Shown here: piece after piece, positions 41,031-50,607 of the stretch
Layout of the letters: the number at the start of each line of letters is the position of its first letter
How positions within the stretch are numbered: position 1 is the first letter of the stretch
Source of the DNA: Rhodospirillaceae bacterium
GTDB taxonomy: Bacteria > Pseudomonadota > Alphaproteobacteria > Rhodospirillales > Rhodospirillaceae
Assembly (NCBI GenBank): GCA_019694335.1
Contig: JAIBCD010000018.1
Location: 1-53,618, forward strand
DNA length: 53,618 nt
Reading direction: 5' to 3'
Notes under the pieces: generated by a model
What the model was told of the DNA's origin: nothing
Seen by the model: the letters and a program-made list of their open reading frames with translations, nothing else
Database searches by the model: none
Position numbers and translations under genes: made by a program

Positions 41031-41039
41031 GGCATGAAA

Positions 41040-41894
41040 CTAGGCTTCGGCGCCTTCCTTCTTGGCGGCCGGGCGGGCGCGGGAACGCGGCTTCTTCACC
41101 ACGGTCGGGCCTTTGGGCTCTTCGCCTTCGGCGCCCGGCTCCGGCAGCGCTTCCACCGGGGCGGCTTCGCCTTCGCCGATGTCGACGCCGGCGGTCTTCA
41201 TTTCGTCCTGGATGCCGTCGAGCACGGTATTGGCGACCAGTTCGCAATACAGCTTGATGGCGCGGATGGCGTCGTCATTGCCGGGGATCGGATAGGTGAT
41301 GCCGGCGGGGTCGGAGTTGCTGTCGAGCACCGCGACCACCGGGATGTTGAGCACCCGTGCTTCGGCGACCGCGATCGATTCCTTGTTGGTGTCGATCACG
41401 AACAGGATGTCGGGCAGGCCGCCCATGTCCTTGATGCCGCCCAGCGAGCGGTTCAGCTTTTCCAGGTCGCGCGCGCCCATCAGCTGTTCTTTCTTGGTCA
41501 GACCAGCGGTCGCCTGCTCGTTGCCCAGGCGCTCTTCCAGATCCTTCAGGCGCTTGATCGAGTGCGAGACGGTCTTCCAGTTGGTGAGCGTGCCGCCCAG
41601 CCAACGGTGGTTGACGTAATACTGGCCGCAACGCTCGGCGTATTCCTTCACGATCTCCTGGGCCTGACGCTTGGTGCCGACGAACAGCACGCGGCCGCCG
41701 TTGGCGGTAACGTCATGGACGGCCTGGAGGGCGCGGCTGAGCATCGGAACGCTCTGCTGCAGGTCGATGATGTGGACCCCGTCGCGTACCCCGTAGAGGT
41801 ACTGCTTCATCTTGGGGTTCCAGCGGCGGGTGTTGTGGCCGAAGTGGGCGCCAGCTTCGATCAGCTGACGCATGGAAAAGGATGGCAGCGCCAT
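41040..41894 (-). CDS. rpsB: 30S ribosomal protein S2
   Basis: Structural protein of the small subunit, bound through S1. I start at ATG 41894, just after AGAGGA, because the S2 core begins there ([20 protein letters not shown]); the frame is open for 82 further codons without family similarity. 284 residues: [91 protein letters not shown] and [15 protein letters not shown]. An alphaproteobacterial basic C-terminal tail follows ([20 protein letters not shown]). Confidence 0.98.
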   Translation of the reverse strand: MALPSFSMRQLIEAGAHFGHNTRRWNPKMKQYLYGVRDGVHIIDLQQSVPMLSRALQAVHDVTANGGRVLFVGTKRQAQEIVKEYAERCGQYYVNHRWLGGTLTNWKTVSHSIKRLKDLEERLGNEQATAGLTKKEQLMGARDLEKLNRSLGGIKDMGGLPDILFVIDTNKESIAVAEARVLNIPVVAVLDSNSDPAGITYPIPGNDDAIRAIKLYCELVANTVLDGIQDEMKTAGVDIGEGEAAPVEALPEPGAEGEEPKGPTVVKKPRSRARPAAKKEGAEA

Positions 41895-41905
41895 TGTGGT
41901 CCTCT

Positions 41906-42000
41906 GTTTTCCGGTTGAACCTCCGCGGGCGAGTGACCAGGAAAACCGTTTCCCCGGCACCGGATGGACGAACTGGAACACCCAGCCGCCCGAGCCCGCG
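41906..42000 (-). promoter_or_regulatory. Candidate structured leader of rpsB (possible S2 autoregulatory RNA)
   Basis: In transcript order the leader has CGCGGGC (42000-41994), GTTTTCC (41946-41940), GCCCGCG (41930-41924) and GGAAAAC (41912-41906). Segments 1 and 3 and segments 2 and 4 are perfect 7-base complements, so they interleave as in an H-type pseudoknot. The last segment abuts the AGAGG ribosome site. GTTTTCC can instead pair locally with GGGAAA just upstream, giving two exclusive folds. Confidence 0.45.
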
Positions 42001-42015
42001 TGTGGAATGGCCGGG

Positions 42016-42044
42016 GATATAGGGGGTCTTATCCCGAAAATCAA
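42016..42044 (-). promoter_or_regulatory. Predicted rpsB promoter
   Basis: On the minus strand TTGATT (42044-42039) and TATATC (42021-42016) are separated by exactly 17 bases. The predicted start near 42009 gives a leader of about 115 bases. Confidence 0.65.
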
Positions 42045-42202
42045 GCAGTCCCAGCGGGTTAAACCCGGGTTTTGGCCCGGTTCCCACGAATGTGTCCGGG
42101 GCCGGGAACCTTCCTTCGTCCCAATCCATTGAAAGGGCAAGGGAAACGCCCATCTAAACGCTACCCCAGGCGCAGGGGGTCATTTTGAGAGGATGTGCGG
42201 TC

Positions 42203-42622
42203 ATGGACGTCACGGTTACCCGGGAAGCCCTGGAACGGGCCCTGCGCGAGGGTATGCGCAAGATCCGGCGTTCGGACCTGGGCCGGATCGTCCAGCGCTC
42301 CAAGACCCTCAAACGCCTGATCCGGGGGCCCCTGGCCGACATCGCCAGCGACGTGGCGGTGCTGTTCGACATGGTCAAGGACTACGCCGACGGCAGCTAC
42401 CGCGCGGCGCCCAAGCGCACGGTGTTCGCGGCCGCCGTGGCCTTGCTCTACGTGCTCAATCCGTTCGACCTGATCCCGGATTTCATTCCGGGCGTGGGCT
42501 ACATGGACGATGGCGCCATCCTGATGCTGGTGCTCCAGTCGATCCGCGCCGACGTGGACGACTACCGCACCTGGACCCAAAAGCTGGTGAAGCGGCTGCG
42601 GCATCTGAGCTTGGCGATCTAA
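42203..42622 (+). CDS. YkvA/DUF1232 family protein
   Basis: 139 residues from ATG 42203 (GAGAGGA nine bases before). The family core is AAAVALLYVLNPFDLIPDFIPGVGYMDDGAIL near residues 75-106, containing the NP-DLIPD-IP-G-DD signature of DUF1232. A hydrophobic hairpin probably associates with the membrane. The N-terminal part is basic and helical (REALERALREGMRKIRRSD). Function unknown. A perfect 26-bp inverted repeat begins 18 bases after the stop codon. Confidence 0.85.
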   Translation: MDVTVTREALERALREGMRKIRRSDLGRIVQRSKTLKRLIRGPLADIASDVAVLFDMVKDYADGSYRAAPKRTVFAAAVALLYVLNPFDLIPDFIPGVGYMDDGAILMLVLQSIRADVDDYRTWTQKLVKRLRHLSLAI

Positions 42623-42639
42623 CAATCGCCGGCGGTGCC

Positions 42640-42729
42640 GGAATTAAATGTACCAGGTACAATTTAACGGGCACAGGCGCATCAACGCGATCGGCGAGCG
42701 AAGAAATTGTACCTGGTACATTTAATTCC
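42640..42729. repeat. Perfect 26-bp inverted repeat, 38-base spacer
   Basis: Arms at 42640-42665 and 42704-42729 are exact reverse complements. Each arm contains the palindrome TGTACC(A/T)GGTACA. The arms are AT-rich while the spacer and neighbours are GC-rich. It lies between the stop codons of the convergent DUF1232 and dnaE genes. It could be a bidirectional terminator-like stem, a small non-autonomous mobile element, or a paired operator; no transposase is near. Confidence 0.85.
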
Positions 42730-42741
42730 CCTACGCCGTCG

Positions 42742-45700
42742 CTAAAACTCCCTGATCTCCAGAATCCCCGGAATGTTGTTCAGCCCGGAGAGCGTCCTGG
42801 GCTGGATGGCGTAGGTTCCCGGCAGCGCCACATCGACCTCGTGGCCGTTGCTGCGCGCGGTCACCACGATGCGGCCCTTGCCGCGGCCGTCGGCCACCAG
42901 CAGGTCGCGCAACTCCTGCATGTGCACGCCGGGTTCGATCCGGATCTTGAGGTTCTTGACCCGCGCGGCCACGGCCTTCTCCAGGGAATCGATGCGGCTG
43001 GCGAGCAGGCGCAGCTTTTCGTCCTCGATCTGCCCGTCGAGTGTCAGCAGCACGGGGGTTCCGGAATCCAGCAGTTCGCGCGAACTGGACAGGACTTCGG
43101 AGAACACCATCACCTCGAATGATCCGGTGTCATCGGACAATGCGATGAAGGCGTACTTGTTGCCGCGCTTGCCGACGCGCTCGCGTTTGGAAACGACCGT
43201 ACCGGCCATGCGGATCGGGCGCGTCACGTCGCCGGGAGTCAGGTTCTGGAGGTCCTTGGCCTTGACGACATCCAGCGCCTGGAGCGTACCGGCGTAAGCA
43301 TCCAACGGGTGCGCGGACAGATAGAAGCCGATGGCGTCGAATTCGTTGGAAAGCTTCTCCATCGGCCGCCAGTCGGGAATATCGGGCAGCGAGAGTTTCA
43401 CCGCCGGCCCTTCGGTTCCGAACAGGCTGACCTGTTTGGAGACGCGGTCGCTGGCGCGGCTCTGGGCGTGGCGCAACAAGCCCTCGAGGCCGGCGAGCAG
43501 CTGGGCGCGGTTGGGGTGGAGCGTGTCGAACGCCCCTGCCCTGACCAGGTTTTCCAGGAGGCGCTTGTTGATCACGCCGCCGTCGATGCGGTTGGCGAAA
43601 TCCATCAGGCTCTTGAACGGACCCTTGGCGCGTTCCTTCACCAGGGCTTCCATGGCGCCGGTGCCGACATTGCGGACGGCGGCGAGCGCGTAACGGATCG
43701 CGCTTCTCTTCCCCTCCTGATGCTCAACCGAGAATGCGACGTCGGAGGCATTGATGTCCGGCGGCAGGAGATCGATGCCCAGCCGCCCGATCTCCGCGCG
43801 GAAGGCCGCGAGCTTGTCGGTGTTGTGCATGTCGAGCGTCATGGACGCGGCCATGAACTCGACCGGGTAGTTGGCCTTGAGGTAGGCGGTCTGGTAGGCC
43901 ACCAGCGCGTAGGCCGCGGCGTGGGACTTGTTGAAGCCGTAGCCGGCGAACTTCTCGATGGTTTCGAAGATCACGCCCGCTCGTTCGGCCGCGATGCCTT
44001 GCGCGCCGGCGCCCTCGACGAACTTGTCGCGCTGGGCATCCATCTCGGCCTTGATCTTCTTGCCCATGGCGCGGCGCAGGAGGTCGGCGCCGCCCAGGCT
44101 GTAGCTCGCGAGGATTTGCGCCGCCTGCATCACCTGCTCCTGGTAGACCATGATGCCGTAGGTCTCTTTCAGGATCGGCTCCAGCGCCGGGTGCATATAC
44201 TCGATCGGTTCGCGCCCGTGCTTGCGGTTCACGAAGCTCTCGATGTTGTCCATCGGGCCGGGACGATAGAGCGCGTTGATGGCGATCAGATCCTCGAGCA
44301 CGTCGGGCTTCAGCTTGCGCATCACGTCGCGCATGCCGGTGCCTTCAAACTGGAACACGCCGAAAGTGTCGCCCTTGGCGAGCATCGCGTAGGTGGTCGC
44401 GTCGTCCAGCGGCAGGCCCTGGATGTCGAGTTCGATGCCCCGGTTCCGGAGCAGCTTCACGGCGCGGTCGATGACCGTGAGGGTCTTCAAGCCCAGGAAG
44501 TCGAATTTCACCAGGCCCGCGTTCTCGACCCATTTCATGTTGAACTGGGTGACCGGCATTTCCGAGCGCGGATCGCGGTAGAGCGGCACCAGTTCGTCCA
44601 GCGGCCGGTCGCCGATCACCAGGCCCGCCGCGTGCACCCCGGCGTGGGCATACAGCCCTTCCAGCTTGAGCGAGATGTCGAGCAGATGTTTGACGCTCTC
44701 GTCGGTGTCGCGCAAGTTCTGGAGTTCCGGCTCGGCGCCGATCGCCTTCTCCAGTGTCACCGGGTCGGCCGGGTTGTTGGGCACCATCTTGCAAATCTTG
44801 TCGACGTAGCCGAGCGGCATCTCCAGCACGCGGCCGACGTTGCGCAACACCGCGCGCGCCTGGAGCTTTCCGAAGGTGATGATCTGCGCCACCCGGTCGC
44901 GGCCGTATTCGTTCTGCACATAGCGGATCACCTCGTCGCGGCGGTCCTGGCAGAAGTCGATATCGAAGTCGGGCATGGACACGCGTTCGGGATTTAGGAA
45001 CCGCTCGAACAGCAGGCCGAAACGCAAGGGATCGAGGTCGGTGATGGTGAGCGCCCAGGCTACCACCGAACCGGCGCCCGAACCGCGCCCCGGCCCCACC
45101 GGGATGTCGCGGGACTTGGCCCATTGGATGAAGTCCGCGACGATCATGAAGTAGCCGGCGAAGCCCATCTTCACGATCATCGCCGTTTCATATTCCAGGC
45201 GCTCGCGGTAGGGCTTGGCGGCGTGGGCCTTCTCGTCGGCGGTCATCTCCGGCTTGAAGATCTGGGCCTCGAGGCGCGCTTCCAGGCCGGCGGACGCCAG
45301 TTCGCGCAGGGCCTGCTCCTCGGTGCGGTCACCGGTCTTGGGCGAGCGCGGCAGGATCGGCTTGCGCTCGTTGACCTTGAAGGCGCAGCGTTTAGCGATG
45401 ACCGCGGTGTTGGTGAGCGCCTCGGGCAGGTCGGCGAACAGCGTCTCCATCTCGGCGGCGCTCTTGAAGCGGTGCTCGGGCGTGAGGCGCCGGCGGTTGT
45501 GCATGGAGACGAAGGATTTTTCGGCGATGCAGATCAGCGCGTCGTGCGCCGCATACATGCCTTCATCTGCGAAGAAACATTCGTTGGTGGCCACCAGCGG
45601 GATGTCATAGGCGTAAGCGATGTCGATCAGCGCGTTCTCGATGCGCTCCTCGGCGCGCAGGCCGTGGCGCATGATTTCGATGTAAAGGCGGCCCGGGAAA

Positions 45701-46224
45701 ATCTCGGCCAGCTTCTGCACCGCTTCCTCGGCCTTGATGCGCTGGCCGTCGAGGAGGTGCCGTCCGACGGTGCCGGCGGGCCCGGCGGTGAGCGCGATCA
45801 GCCCGGCAGCGTTCGCCTTCAGGTCGGCCCAGGAAATCTGCGGCGTCTCGCCGGTGGTGGTTTCGATGAACGCCTTGCTCACCAGGCGGATCAGGTTGTC
45901 GTAGCCCTCGGCGCTCTGGCACAGCACCACCAGGGCGTCGGGCTCGGGCGCGCGGCCCGCCTGCCCGCCTTGCACGGCGGAATGGCCGTTGGAGGTGTCC
46001 TCGCGGCGGAGCGCGAGTTGGCAACCGACAATGGGCTGGATCCCGAGCTTGGCGCACTCGGACGAGAATTCCAGGGCGCCGAACAGGTTGCGGGTATCGG
46101 TGAGCGCCACCGCCGGCATTTCCGCCTTGGCGCACAGCCCCGCGAGCTTGCCGATCTTGATGGCCCCTTCCGCCAGCGAATAGGCCGAATGGACGCGCAG
46201 ATGAACGAAGGGGGATTTTGTCAT
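42742..46224 (-). CDS. dnaE: DNA polymerase III alpha subunit
   Basis: Replicative polymerase of the holoenzyme. 1160 residues, standard DnaE1 length. Domains: PHP (about 5-280, HLRVHSAYSLAEGAIKIGKLA and ALTDTRNLFGALEF), the polymerase palm with GPGRGSGAGSVVAWAL and the catalytic Asp motif PDFDIDF near residues 414-420, thumb/fingers (GVHAAGLVIGDRPL, YQEQVMQAAQILASYSLGGADLLRRAMGKK), helix-hairpin-helix (EKFAGYGFNKSHAAAYALVAYQTAYLKANYP), and a C-terminal OB fold (IRMAGTVVSKRERVGKRGNKYAFI). No intein or frameshift seen. Divergent from the dienelactone hydrolase. Confidence 0.98.
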   Translation of the reverse strand: MTKSPFVHLRVHSAYSLAEGAIKIGKLAGLCAKAEMPAVALTDTRNLFGALEFSSECAKLGIQPIVGCQLALRREDTSNGHSAVQGGQAGRAPEPDALVVLCQSAEGYDNLIRLVSKAFIETTTGETPQISWADLKANAAGLIALTAGPAGTVGRHLLDGQRIKAEEAVQKLAEIFPGRLYIEIMRHGLRAEERIENALIDIAYAYDIPLVATNECFFADEGMYAAHDALICIAEKSFVSMHNRRRLTPEHRFKSAAEMETLFADLPEALTNTAVIAKRCAFKVNERKPILPRSPKTGDRTEEQALRELASAGLEARLEAQIFKPEMTADEKAHAAKPYRERLEYETAMIVKMGFAGYFMIVADFIQWAKSRDIPVGPGRGSGAGSVVAWALTITDLDPLRFGLLFERFLNPERVSMPDFDIDFCQDRRDEVIRYVQNEYGRDRVAQIITFGKLQARAVLRNVGRVLEMPLGYVDKICKMVPNNPADPVTLEKAIGAEPELQNLRDTDESVKHLLDISLKLEGLYAHAGVHAAGLVIGDRPLDELVPLYRDPRSEMPVTQFNMKWVENAGLVKFDFLGLKTLTVIDRAVKLLRNRGIELDIQGLPLDDATTYAMLAKGDTFGVFQFEGTGMRDVMRKLKPDVLEDLIAINALYRPGPMDNIESFVNRKHGREPIEYMHPALEPILKETYGIMVYQEQVMQAAQILASYSLGGADLLRRAMGKKIKAEMDAQRDKFVEGAGAQGIAAERAGVIFETIEKFAGYGFNKSHAAAYALVAYQTAYLKANYPVEFMAASMTLDMHNTDKLAAFRAEIGRLGIDLLPPDINASDVAFSVEHQEGKRSAIRYALAAVRNVGTGAMEALVKERAKGPFKSLMDFANRIDGGVINKRLLENLVRAGAFDTLHPNRAQLLAGLEGLLRHAQSRASDRVSKQVSLFGTEGPAVKLSLPDIPDWRPMEKLSNEFDAIGFYLSAHPLDAYAGTLQALDVVKAKDLQNLTPGDVTRPIRMAGTVVSKRERVGKRGNKYAFIALSDDTGSFEVMVFSEVLSSSRELLDSGTPVLLTLDGQIEDEKLRLLASRIDSLEKAVAARVKNLKIRIEPGVHMQELRDLLVADGRGKGRIVVTARSNGHEVDVALPGTYAIQPRTLSGLNNIPGILEIREF

Positions 46225-46410
46225 GCCCTAGGATTTCACGCTGGCCGGGGCGCTGTCAGCCGCCGCCGGAGGGTTATCCACAGAATTGTGAGCCGATGCA
46301 TTTCCCGGGGACGCGGAAACCGGTTCCCCGATGAAAAGCGGCCAGATCAAGAATCTAGGCGGCATTTTCCCTAAACGCTATCCTCGGCTCTCCATTTTGG
46401 GGAGAACATC

Positions 46411-47277
46411 ATGGACGACGTATTGGAGCACGAACTCAGCATCGCATCGACGGGAGTGCTCTCCCGCCGGTTCGCAGTGACTACCCTGGCCACCGGTTTC
46501 GCCATGGCGGTGATGCCGGTTTCCGCCCAGACCATCACCACCGACAGCAACGGCCTGACCGCCGGTGAAGTGCAAATCCCCGCCGTCGGCGGCGCCATCC
46601 CTGGCTACCGCGCCATGCCGGCGGCGCGCGGCAAATATCCCGTGGTGCTGGTGGTGCAGGAGATCTTCGGCGTCCACGAGCATATCAAGGATCTGTGCCG
46701 CCGCCTCGCCAAGGCCGGCTACTACGCCATCGCGCCGGAGATGTACGCGCGCCAGGGCGATGTCTCCAAGCTCTCGTCCCTCGACGACATCCGGCCGATC
46801 GTCGCCAAGGTGCCCGACAGCCAGGTGATGCAGGATCTGGACTCGGCGGTGAGTTTCGCCCGCGCCAGCGGCAATGCCGACGCCACCAAGGTCGCCGTCA
46901 CCGGCTTCTGCTGGGGCGGGCGCATCACCTGGATGTACACGGCCCACAGCCCGAACGTGAAAGCGGGTGTGGCCTGGTACGGCGCCCTGGTCGGCGCCCC
47001 CAACGAGATGAAGCCCACCAACCCGATCGACGAGATCAAGAACCTGCACGCCCCGGTGCTCGGCCTTTACGCCGGCAAGGACACCGGCATCACCATGGCG
47101 CATGTGGACCAGATGCGCGCGGCCCTGAAGGCGGCGAACAATCCGTCGCGCATCGATGTCTATCCGGACGCCGAGCACGGTTTCAACGCCGACTACCGCC
47201 CCACCTACAACGCCGCCGACGCCAAGGACGGCTGGGCCAAGATGCTGGCCTGGTTCAAGCAGAACGGTGTGGCGTAG
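46411..47277 (+). CDS. Dienelactone hydrolase family protein, probably exported by Tat
   Basis: 288 residues, with GGGGAGA before the ATG. The N terminus has twin arginines in [23 protein letters not shown] (about residues 20-43), a Tat-type signal with cleavage near SAQ. The alpha/beta hydrolase core has [23 protein letters not shown], the nucleophile Cys in TGFCWGGR near residue 167, Asp in [11 protein letters not shown] and His in [14 protein letters not shown] near residue 253. The Cys nucleophile and Glu-bearing EIFG loop match dienelactone hydrolases. Periplasmic location and an unknown ester or lactone substrate are inferred. Confidence 0.9.
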   Translation: MDDVLEHELSIASTGVLSRRFAVTTLATGFAMAVMPVSAQTITTDSNGLTAGEVQIPAVGGAIPGYRAMPAARGKYPVVLVVQEIFGVHEHIKDLCRRLAKAGYYAIAPEMYARQGDVSKLSSLDDIRPIVAKVPDSQVMQDLDSAVSFARASGNADATKVAVTGFCWGGRITWMYTAHSPNVKAGVAWYGALVGAPNEMKPTNPIDEIKNLHAPVLGLYAGKDTGITMAHVDQMRAALKAANNPSRIDVYPDAEHGFNADYRPTYNAADAKDGWAKMLAWFKQNGVA

Positions 47278-47302
47278 AACGCCCCGCGGCATCGCACTCG
47301 CT

Positions 47303-47424
47303 GTCATCCCCGGGCTTGGCCCGGGGGTCCAGGGCAGGAACGAAGAAGGGCTGTCGAGAAACTCCCGCTTGCTGCGGAGTGCGCGCTTCCAATCCCTGGA
47401 CTCTCGGGTCAAACCCGAGGGTGA
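47303..47424. repeat. REP/BIME-like composite hairpin element
   Basis: Left part GTCATCCCCGGGC... (47303-47334) and right part ...GAGGGTGAC (47393-47424) are imperfect inverted copies of each other. Each is itself a hairpin (CCCCGGGC-TTG-GCCCGGGG; CTCGGGTC-AAA-CCCGAG). The 'GTCATCCCCGGGCTTG' consensus is a widespread alphaproteobacterial intergenic repeat. It sits between convergent genes, 26 bases after the hydrolase stop and just before the Dps stop. Confidence 0.85.
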
Positions 47425-47433
47425 CGCGAAAAC

Positions 47434-47907
47434 TTACTTCCCTTCCAGCAAACTCCTGAGCATCCACGCGGTCTTCTCGTGGACCTGCAGGCGCTGGGTG
47501 ACCAGGTCGATGGTGGGCTGGTCGTTGGCCTTTTCGGCCAGCGGCAGCACCGCGCGGGCGGTCTTGGCGACCTGCTCGTGACCCTTCACCAGGTCGCGCA
47601 CCATGTCGGTGGCTTTGCGCACCTGGTCGTCCTCCTTGATGGTCGCGAGTCTGCTGATCTGCTTGTAGGTGCCGGGGGCAACCTCGCCCAGGGTGCGGAT
47701 GCGCTCGGCGATCAAGTCCACCGCCAGCCAGATCTCGTTATACTGGGTCTCGAACATGAGATGCAGGGTCTGGAACATCGGCCCGGTCACGTTCCAGTGG
47801 TTGTTGTGGGTCTTGAGGTAGAGCGTATAGGTGTCGGCGAACAGCCTGGCGAGGCCGGTGGCGATGGCCTTGCGGTCCTTCTTGTCGATGCCGATGTCGA
47901 TTTCCAT
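47434..47907 (-). CDS. dps: Dps family ferritin-like DNA protection protein
   Basis: 157-residue four-helix protein that forms a dodecamer, oxidises iron and may bind DNA. The ferroxidase signature is clear: [19 protein letters not shown] (His ligands near residue 34-38), then [20 protein letters not shown] (Asp/Glu ligands near 52-63). The C terminus lacks a Lys-rich tail; the N terminus has a few Lys/Arg (DKKDRK). GGAGG precedes the start codon. Single-gene unit with the REP element downstream. Likely stress- or stationary-phase-induced, but no regulator site was found. Confidence 0.92.
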   Translation of the reverse strand: MEIDIGIDKKDRKAIATGLARLFADTYTLYLKTHNNHWNVTGPMFQTLHLMFETQYNEIWLAVDLIAERIRTLGEVAPGTYKQISRLATIKEDDQVRKATDMVRDLVKGHEQVAKTARAVLPLAEKANDQPTIDLVTQRLQVHEKTAWMLRSLLEGK

Positions 47908-47988
47908 GGCGCGCCTCCTGATCTGGAATAAGCCAAAATATTCCGCCCGCGCGTCCCGAGCGTCAAGGCGCTCTGGAATTGAAACGGG

Positions 47989-48654
47989 CTAGGCCGGCTT
48001 CGCTGTCGGGCGGTGGCGCATGAGCGGATTGGGGGTGGGCTCTCCGATCTTGGTCAGGACGCTGCGGTCGGTGTGATGGAAGGGCGCGGTCTTGCCCCTG
48101 ATCATCATGACGGTGTCCTCGTCGTAGGACCATGTGCCGTCGCCGACGCTGACTTTGATGCGGTATTCGACCGTGCGGAAGGCGTCATCGATGAAGGGGT
48201 TGGAGCAGATTCCGTAAAGCTCAGACCCGCGTGTGGCGACGAGTTCGAACGTGGTCGCGTCCGGAGCGGCCTTGCCCGATGCCATGGCTACCTGCCCGCG
48301 AGGAATCGTCAGGGTCTGGATGATCGTGCTGGTCGCCGGCTCCCATAACCAGTAGCCGACCTGGTCGTGATAGGTTTCGACCTCGCCGGGTTTGACGACA
48401 TGCTGGTGGTAGCGAAGGCCGTAGAACAATTGCGGGCCGTTGCTTTGCGGGTCGATCGGGTGCAGCTCGATCCGCTCGGTGAAAGCCTGACGCACCGGCC
48501 CTTCCGCCTTGGGATTGATGTCGACGCCCTTGTCGCCGGTCCAGATTCCCGCCAGGCCGCGCAAGGGGCCCAGATTCCGGAGCGTATCGACGTCGAGACC
48601 GGCGGTCTCGGTGTAGATGTCCTCGATGTTCGTTCCCGCGATGTGCGTAGTCAT
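47989..48654 (-). CDS. Heme-binding beta-barrel (nitrobindin/FABP-like) protein
   Basis: 221 residues, strand-rich, without signal peptide or membrane segment. The segment LRGLAGIWTGDKGVDINPKAEGP resembles the start of the nitrobindin/FABP-like barrel (G-W-x-G), followed by long strands (FTERIELHPIDPQ, LFYGLRYHQHVVKP, HDQVGYWLWEPATSTIIQTLTIPRGQVAMASG). The pattern 'GYWLWE...ITIPRGQ' is typical of this group. The C terminus carries HHTDRSVLTKIGEPTPNPL. Members bind heme or are uncharacterised; a heme ligand His cannot be assigned with certainty. Confidence 0.65.
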   Translation of the reverse strand: MTTHIAGTNIEDIYTETAGLDVDTLRNLGPLRGLAGIWTGDKGVDINPKAEGPVRQAFTERIELHPIDPQSNGPQLFYGLRYHQHVVKPGEVETYHDQVGYWLWEPATSTIIQTLTIPRGQVAMASGKAAPDATTFELVATRGSELYGICSNPFIDDAFRTVEYRIKVSVGDGTWSYDEDTVMMIRGKTAPFHHTDRSVLTKIGEPTPNPLMRHRPTAKPA

Positions 48655-48671
48655 GAGTTTGCAGTGCCGTG

Positions 48672-49352
48672 TCAGACCGTGGTGAGTATACCCTGCGCGA
48701 GGCGCACCGTGCGGTCCATCCGTGCCGCCAGCGCGGGATTGTGGGTGGCGATCAAGGCCGCCAGCCCGTGGCTGCGAGCGAGCGAGATGAACTGCGCGAA
48801 CACCGCTTCCGAGGTATCGGGATCGAGGTTGCCGGTGGGCTCGTCGGCCAGCAGCAGGGCCGGCCGGTTGGCGAGCGCGCGCGCGATGGCGACGCGCTGT
48901 TGTTCGCCGCCGGAGAGTTGCCCCGGCCGGTGCTCGGCGCGCGCGGCAAGGCCCATGGCCGCCATCAGTTCCCGCGCCCGCCCCTTCGCCACGGGTTTGG
49001 CGACGCCGGCGATCATCTGCGGGACGACGATGTTCTCCTCGGCCGAGAATTCCGGCAGCAAGTGGTGGAACTGGTAGACGAACCCAAGCTTCGTGCGGCG
49101 CAGTTCCGTGCGGCGTTCGTCATCGAGCGCGCCGCATTCCTCGCCCTGGAGCCGCACCTGGCCGGCATCCGGCTGTTCCAACAGGCCCGCGATATGCAGC
49201 AGGGTCGATTTGCCGGCGCCCGAAGGCCCCACCAGGGCCACGACCTCGCCTTTGGCGACGGTGAGCTCGGCGCCCCGGAGCACCTGGAGCGTCGCGCCGC
49301 CCTGGCTGAAGCTGCGTTGGAGATTTTTCAATTCGAGGACCGGCTCACTCAT
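48672..49352 (-). CDS. lolD: Lipoprotein-releasing ABC transporter, ATPase subunit
   Basis: Energises release of outer-membrane lipoproteins from the inner membrane to LolA. 226 residues with Walker [10 protein letters not shown] (residues 40-48), Q-loop region [20 protein letters not shown] typical of LolD/MacB-type ATPases, ABC signature [15 protein letters not shown], Walker [13 protein letters not shown], and switch His in [11 protein letters not shown]. Overlaps the permease gene by eight bases. Confidence 0.96.
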   Translation of the reverse strand: MSEPVLELKNLQRSFSQGGATLQVLRGAELTVAKGEVVALVGPSGAGKSTLLHIAGLLEQPDAGQVRLQGEECGALDDERRTELRRTKLGFVYQFHHLLPEFSAEENIVVPQMIAGVAKPVAKGRARELMAAMGLAARAEHRPGQLSGGEQQRVAIARALANRPALLLADEPTGNLDPDTSEAVFAQFISLARSHGLAALIATHNPALAARMDRTVRLAQGILTTV

Positions 49353-50607
49353 AGCGCAGCGCCTCGACGGGGTCGGTTTTGGCGGCCCGCCAGGACGGAT
49401 AGATCGTGGCGGCGAAGGACAAAGCCAGGGCCATGATCACGATGGAAGCCGTTTCGCGCCATTCCATCTTGGCGGGGATCTGGGTCAGGTAATAGACCTC
49501 GGGCGAGAACACCTCGGTACCCGTGATGTAGCGCAAGGCCTGGTGCACATGCTCGATGTTGTCGCAGAACGCCAGGCCTAGGCCGAAGCCCACCAAGGTG
49601 CCGATCACGCCGACGCTGGCGCCGGCGATGAAGAATACGCGCATCACCATGCCGCGGGTGGCGCCCATGGTGCGCAGGATGGCGATATCCGCGCCCTTGT
49701 CCTTGACCAGCATGATCAGGCCCGAGACCACGTTCAGCACCGCCACCAGGATGATCATGGTGAGGATCAGAAACATGACGTTACGCTCGACCTCGAGGGC
49801 GTTGAAATACGCCTGGTTGGTCTGTTCCCAGGACAGCACGCGCGTGCGTGGCCCGAGCGCCTGCTCGATCTGGACGGCAATCCCGCGCGCCATGTCGGGA
49901 TCGGCCACGCGCACCTCGAAGCTGGTGACGCCGCTCGGCACCTTGAAATACGTCTGCGCCAGGGCCAGCGGCATGAACACGATGGAGCTGTCGTATTCGC
50001 TCATGTCGGTGTTGAACACGCCGCCGACCAGGAAGCTGACGGACCGTGGCGCCGAGCCGAACGCGGTGACATTGCCGTTCGGGGAAACCAGGGTGAGTTC
50101 GTCCCCTGCCCTCACGCCGAACCGTTCCGCCATGCGGATACCGATCAGGATGCCATCGCCGCCGTTGAAGTCGGACAAGGAGCCGTCGACGATGTGATCG
50201 GAAACGCGGCTGAGCTTGTCCATGTCCTCCCAGCGCATGCCGCGCACCAGGGCGCCCCCGGCCTGAGCCTTGGAAACCGCCAGCACCTGGCCTTCGACGA
50301 TCGGCGTGACATTGCTGACGCCGGCGATGGCTGCGACGGTTTTGGCCTTGGCATCGTAGTCCTGGATCATGGACTCGCGCGCGGCCGGGTAGATGTTGAT
50401 GTGCCCGTTGACACCCAGGATGCGGTCCAGGATATCGGCTCGGAATCCGTTCATTACCGCCATGACGATGATCAGGGTGGCGACGCCGAGGGCGATCCCC
50501 ACCAGGGAGAAGCCGGCGATCACCGAGACAAAGCCTTCCTTGCGCCGCGCCCGAAGGTAGCGGAGCGCCACCATGCGTTCGAAGGCGCCGAAGATCATTT
50601 TAGGCAA
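49345..50607 (-). CDS. lolC: Lipoprotein-releasing ABC transporter, permease subunit (LolC/E family)
   Basis: 420 residues: an N-terminal helix ([31 protein letters not shown], about 24-54), a large periplasmic MacB-like domain (about 55-270, with the LolC-type hook region around [15 protein letters not shown]), then three membrane helices ([67 protein letters not shown]). It ends with the family tail [11 protein letters not shown]. Alphaproteobacteria usually have a single LolC/E-type permease that serves as a homodimer; only one copy is seen here. Overlaps proS and lolD by eight bases each. Confidence 0.95.
   Translation of the reverse strand: MPKMIFGAFERMVALRYLRARRKEGFVSVIAGFSLVGIALGVATLIIVMAVMNGFRADILDRILGVNGHINIYPAARESMIQDYDAKAKTVAAIAGVSNVTPIVEGQVLAVSKAQAGGALVRGMRWEDMDKLSRVSDHIVDGSLSDFNGGDGILIGIRMAERFGVRAGDELTLVSPNGNVTAFGSAPRSVSFLVGGVFNTDMSEYDSSIVFMPLALAQTYFKVPSGVTSFEVRVADPDMARGIAVQIEQALGPRTRVLSWEQTNQAYFNALEVERNVMFLILTMIILVAVLNVVSGLIMLVKDKGADIAILRTMGATRGMVMRVFFIAGASVGVIGTLVGFGLGLAFCDNIEHVHQALRYITGTEVFSPEVYYLTQIPAKMEWRETASIVIMALALSFAATIYPSWRAAKTDPVEALRYE

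Larger units (their letters stand above)
41895..42202. other. rpsB leader and divergent promoter region
   Basis: This 308-base gap separates rpsB (minus) from the DUF1232 gene (plus). The rpsB side holds a promoter and a leader of about 115 bases with interleaved complementary segments. The other half (42050-42202) contains no gene; GAGAGGA (42187-42193) is the ribosome site of the plus-strand gene. Confidence 0.7.

Noticed and set aside
42193-43122. Long plus-strand frame across the inverted repeat and the end of dnaE
   Set aside because: A shifted frame of the DUF1232 gene joined to antisense dnaE; no coherent protein.
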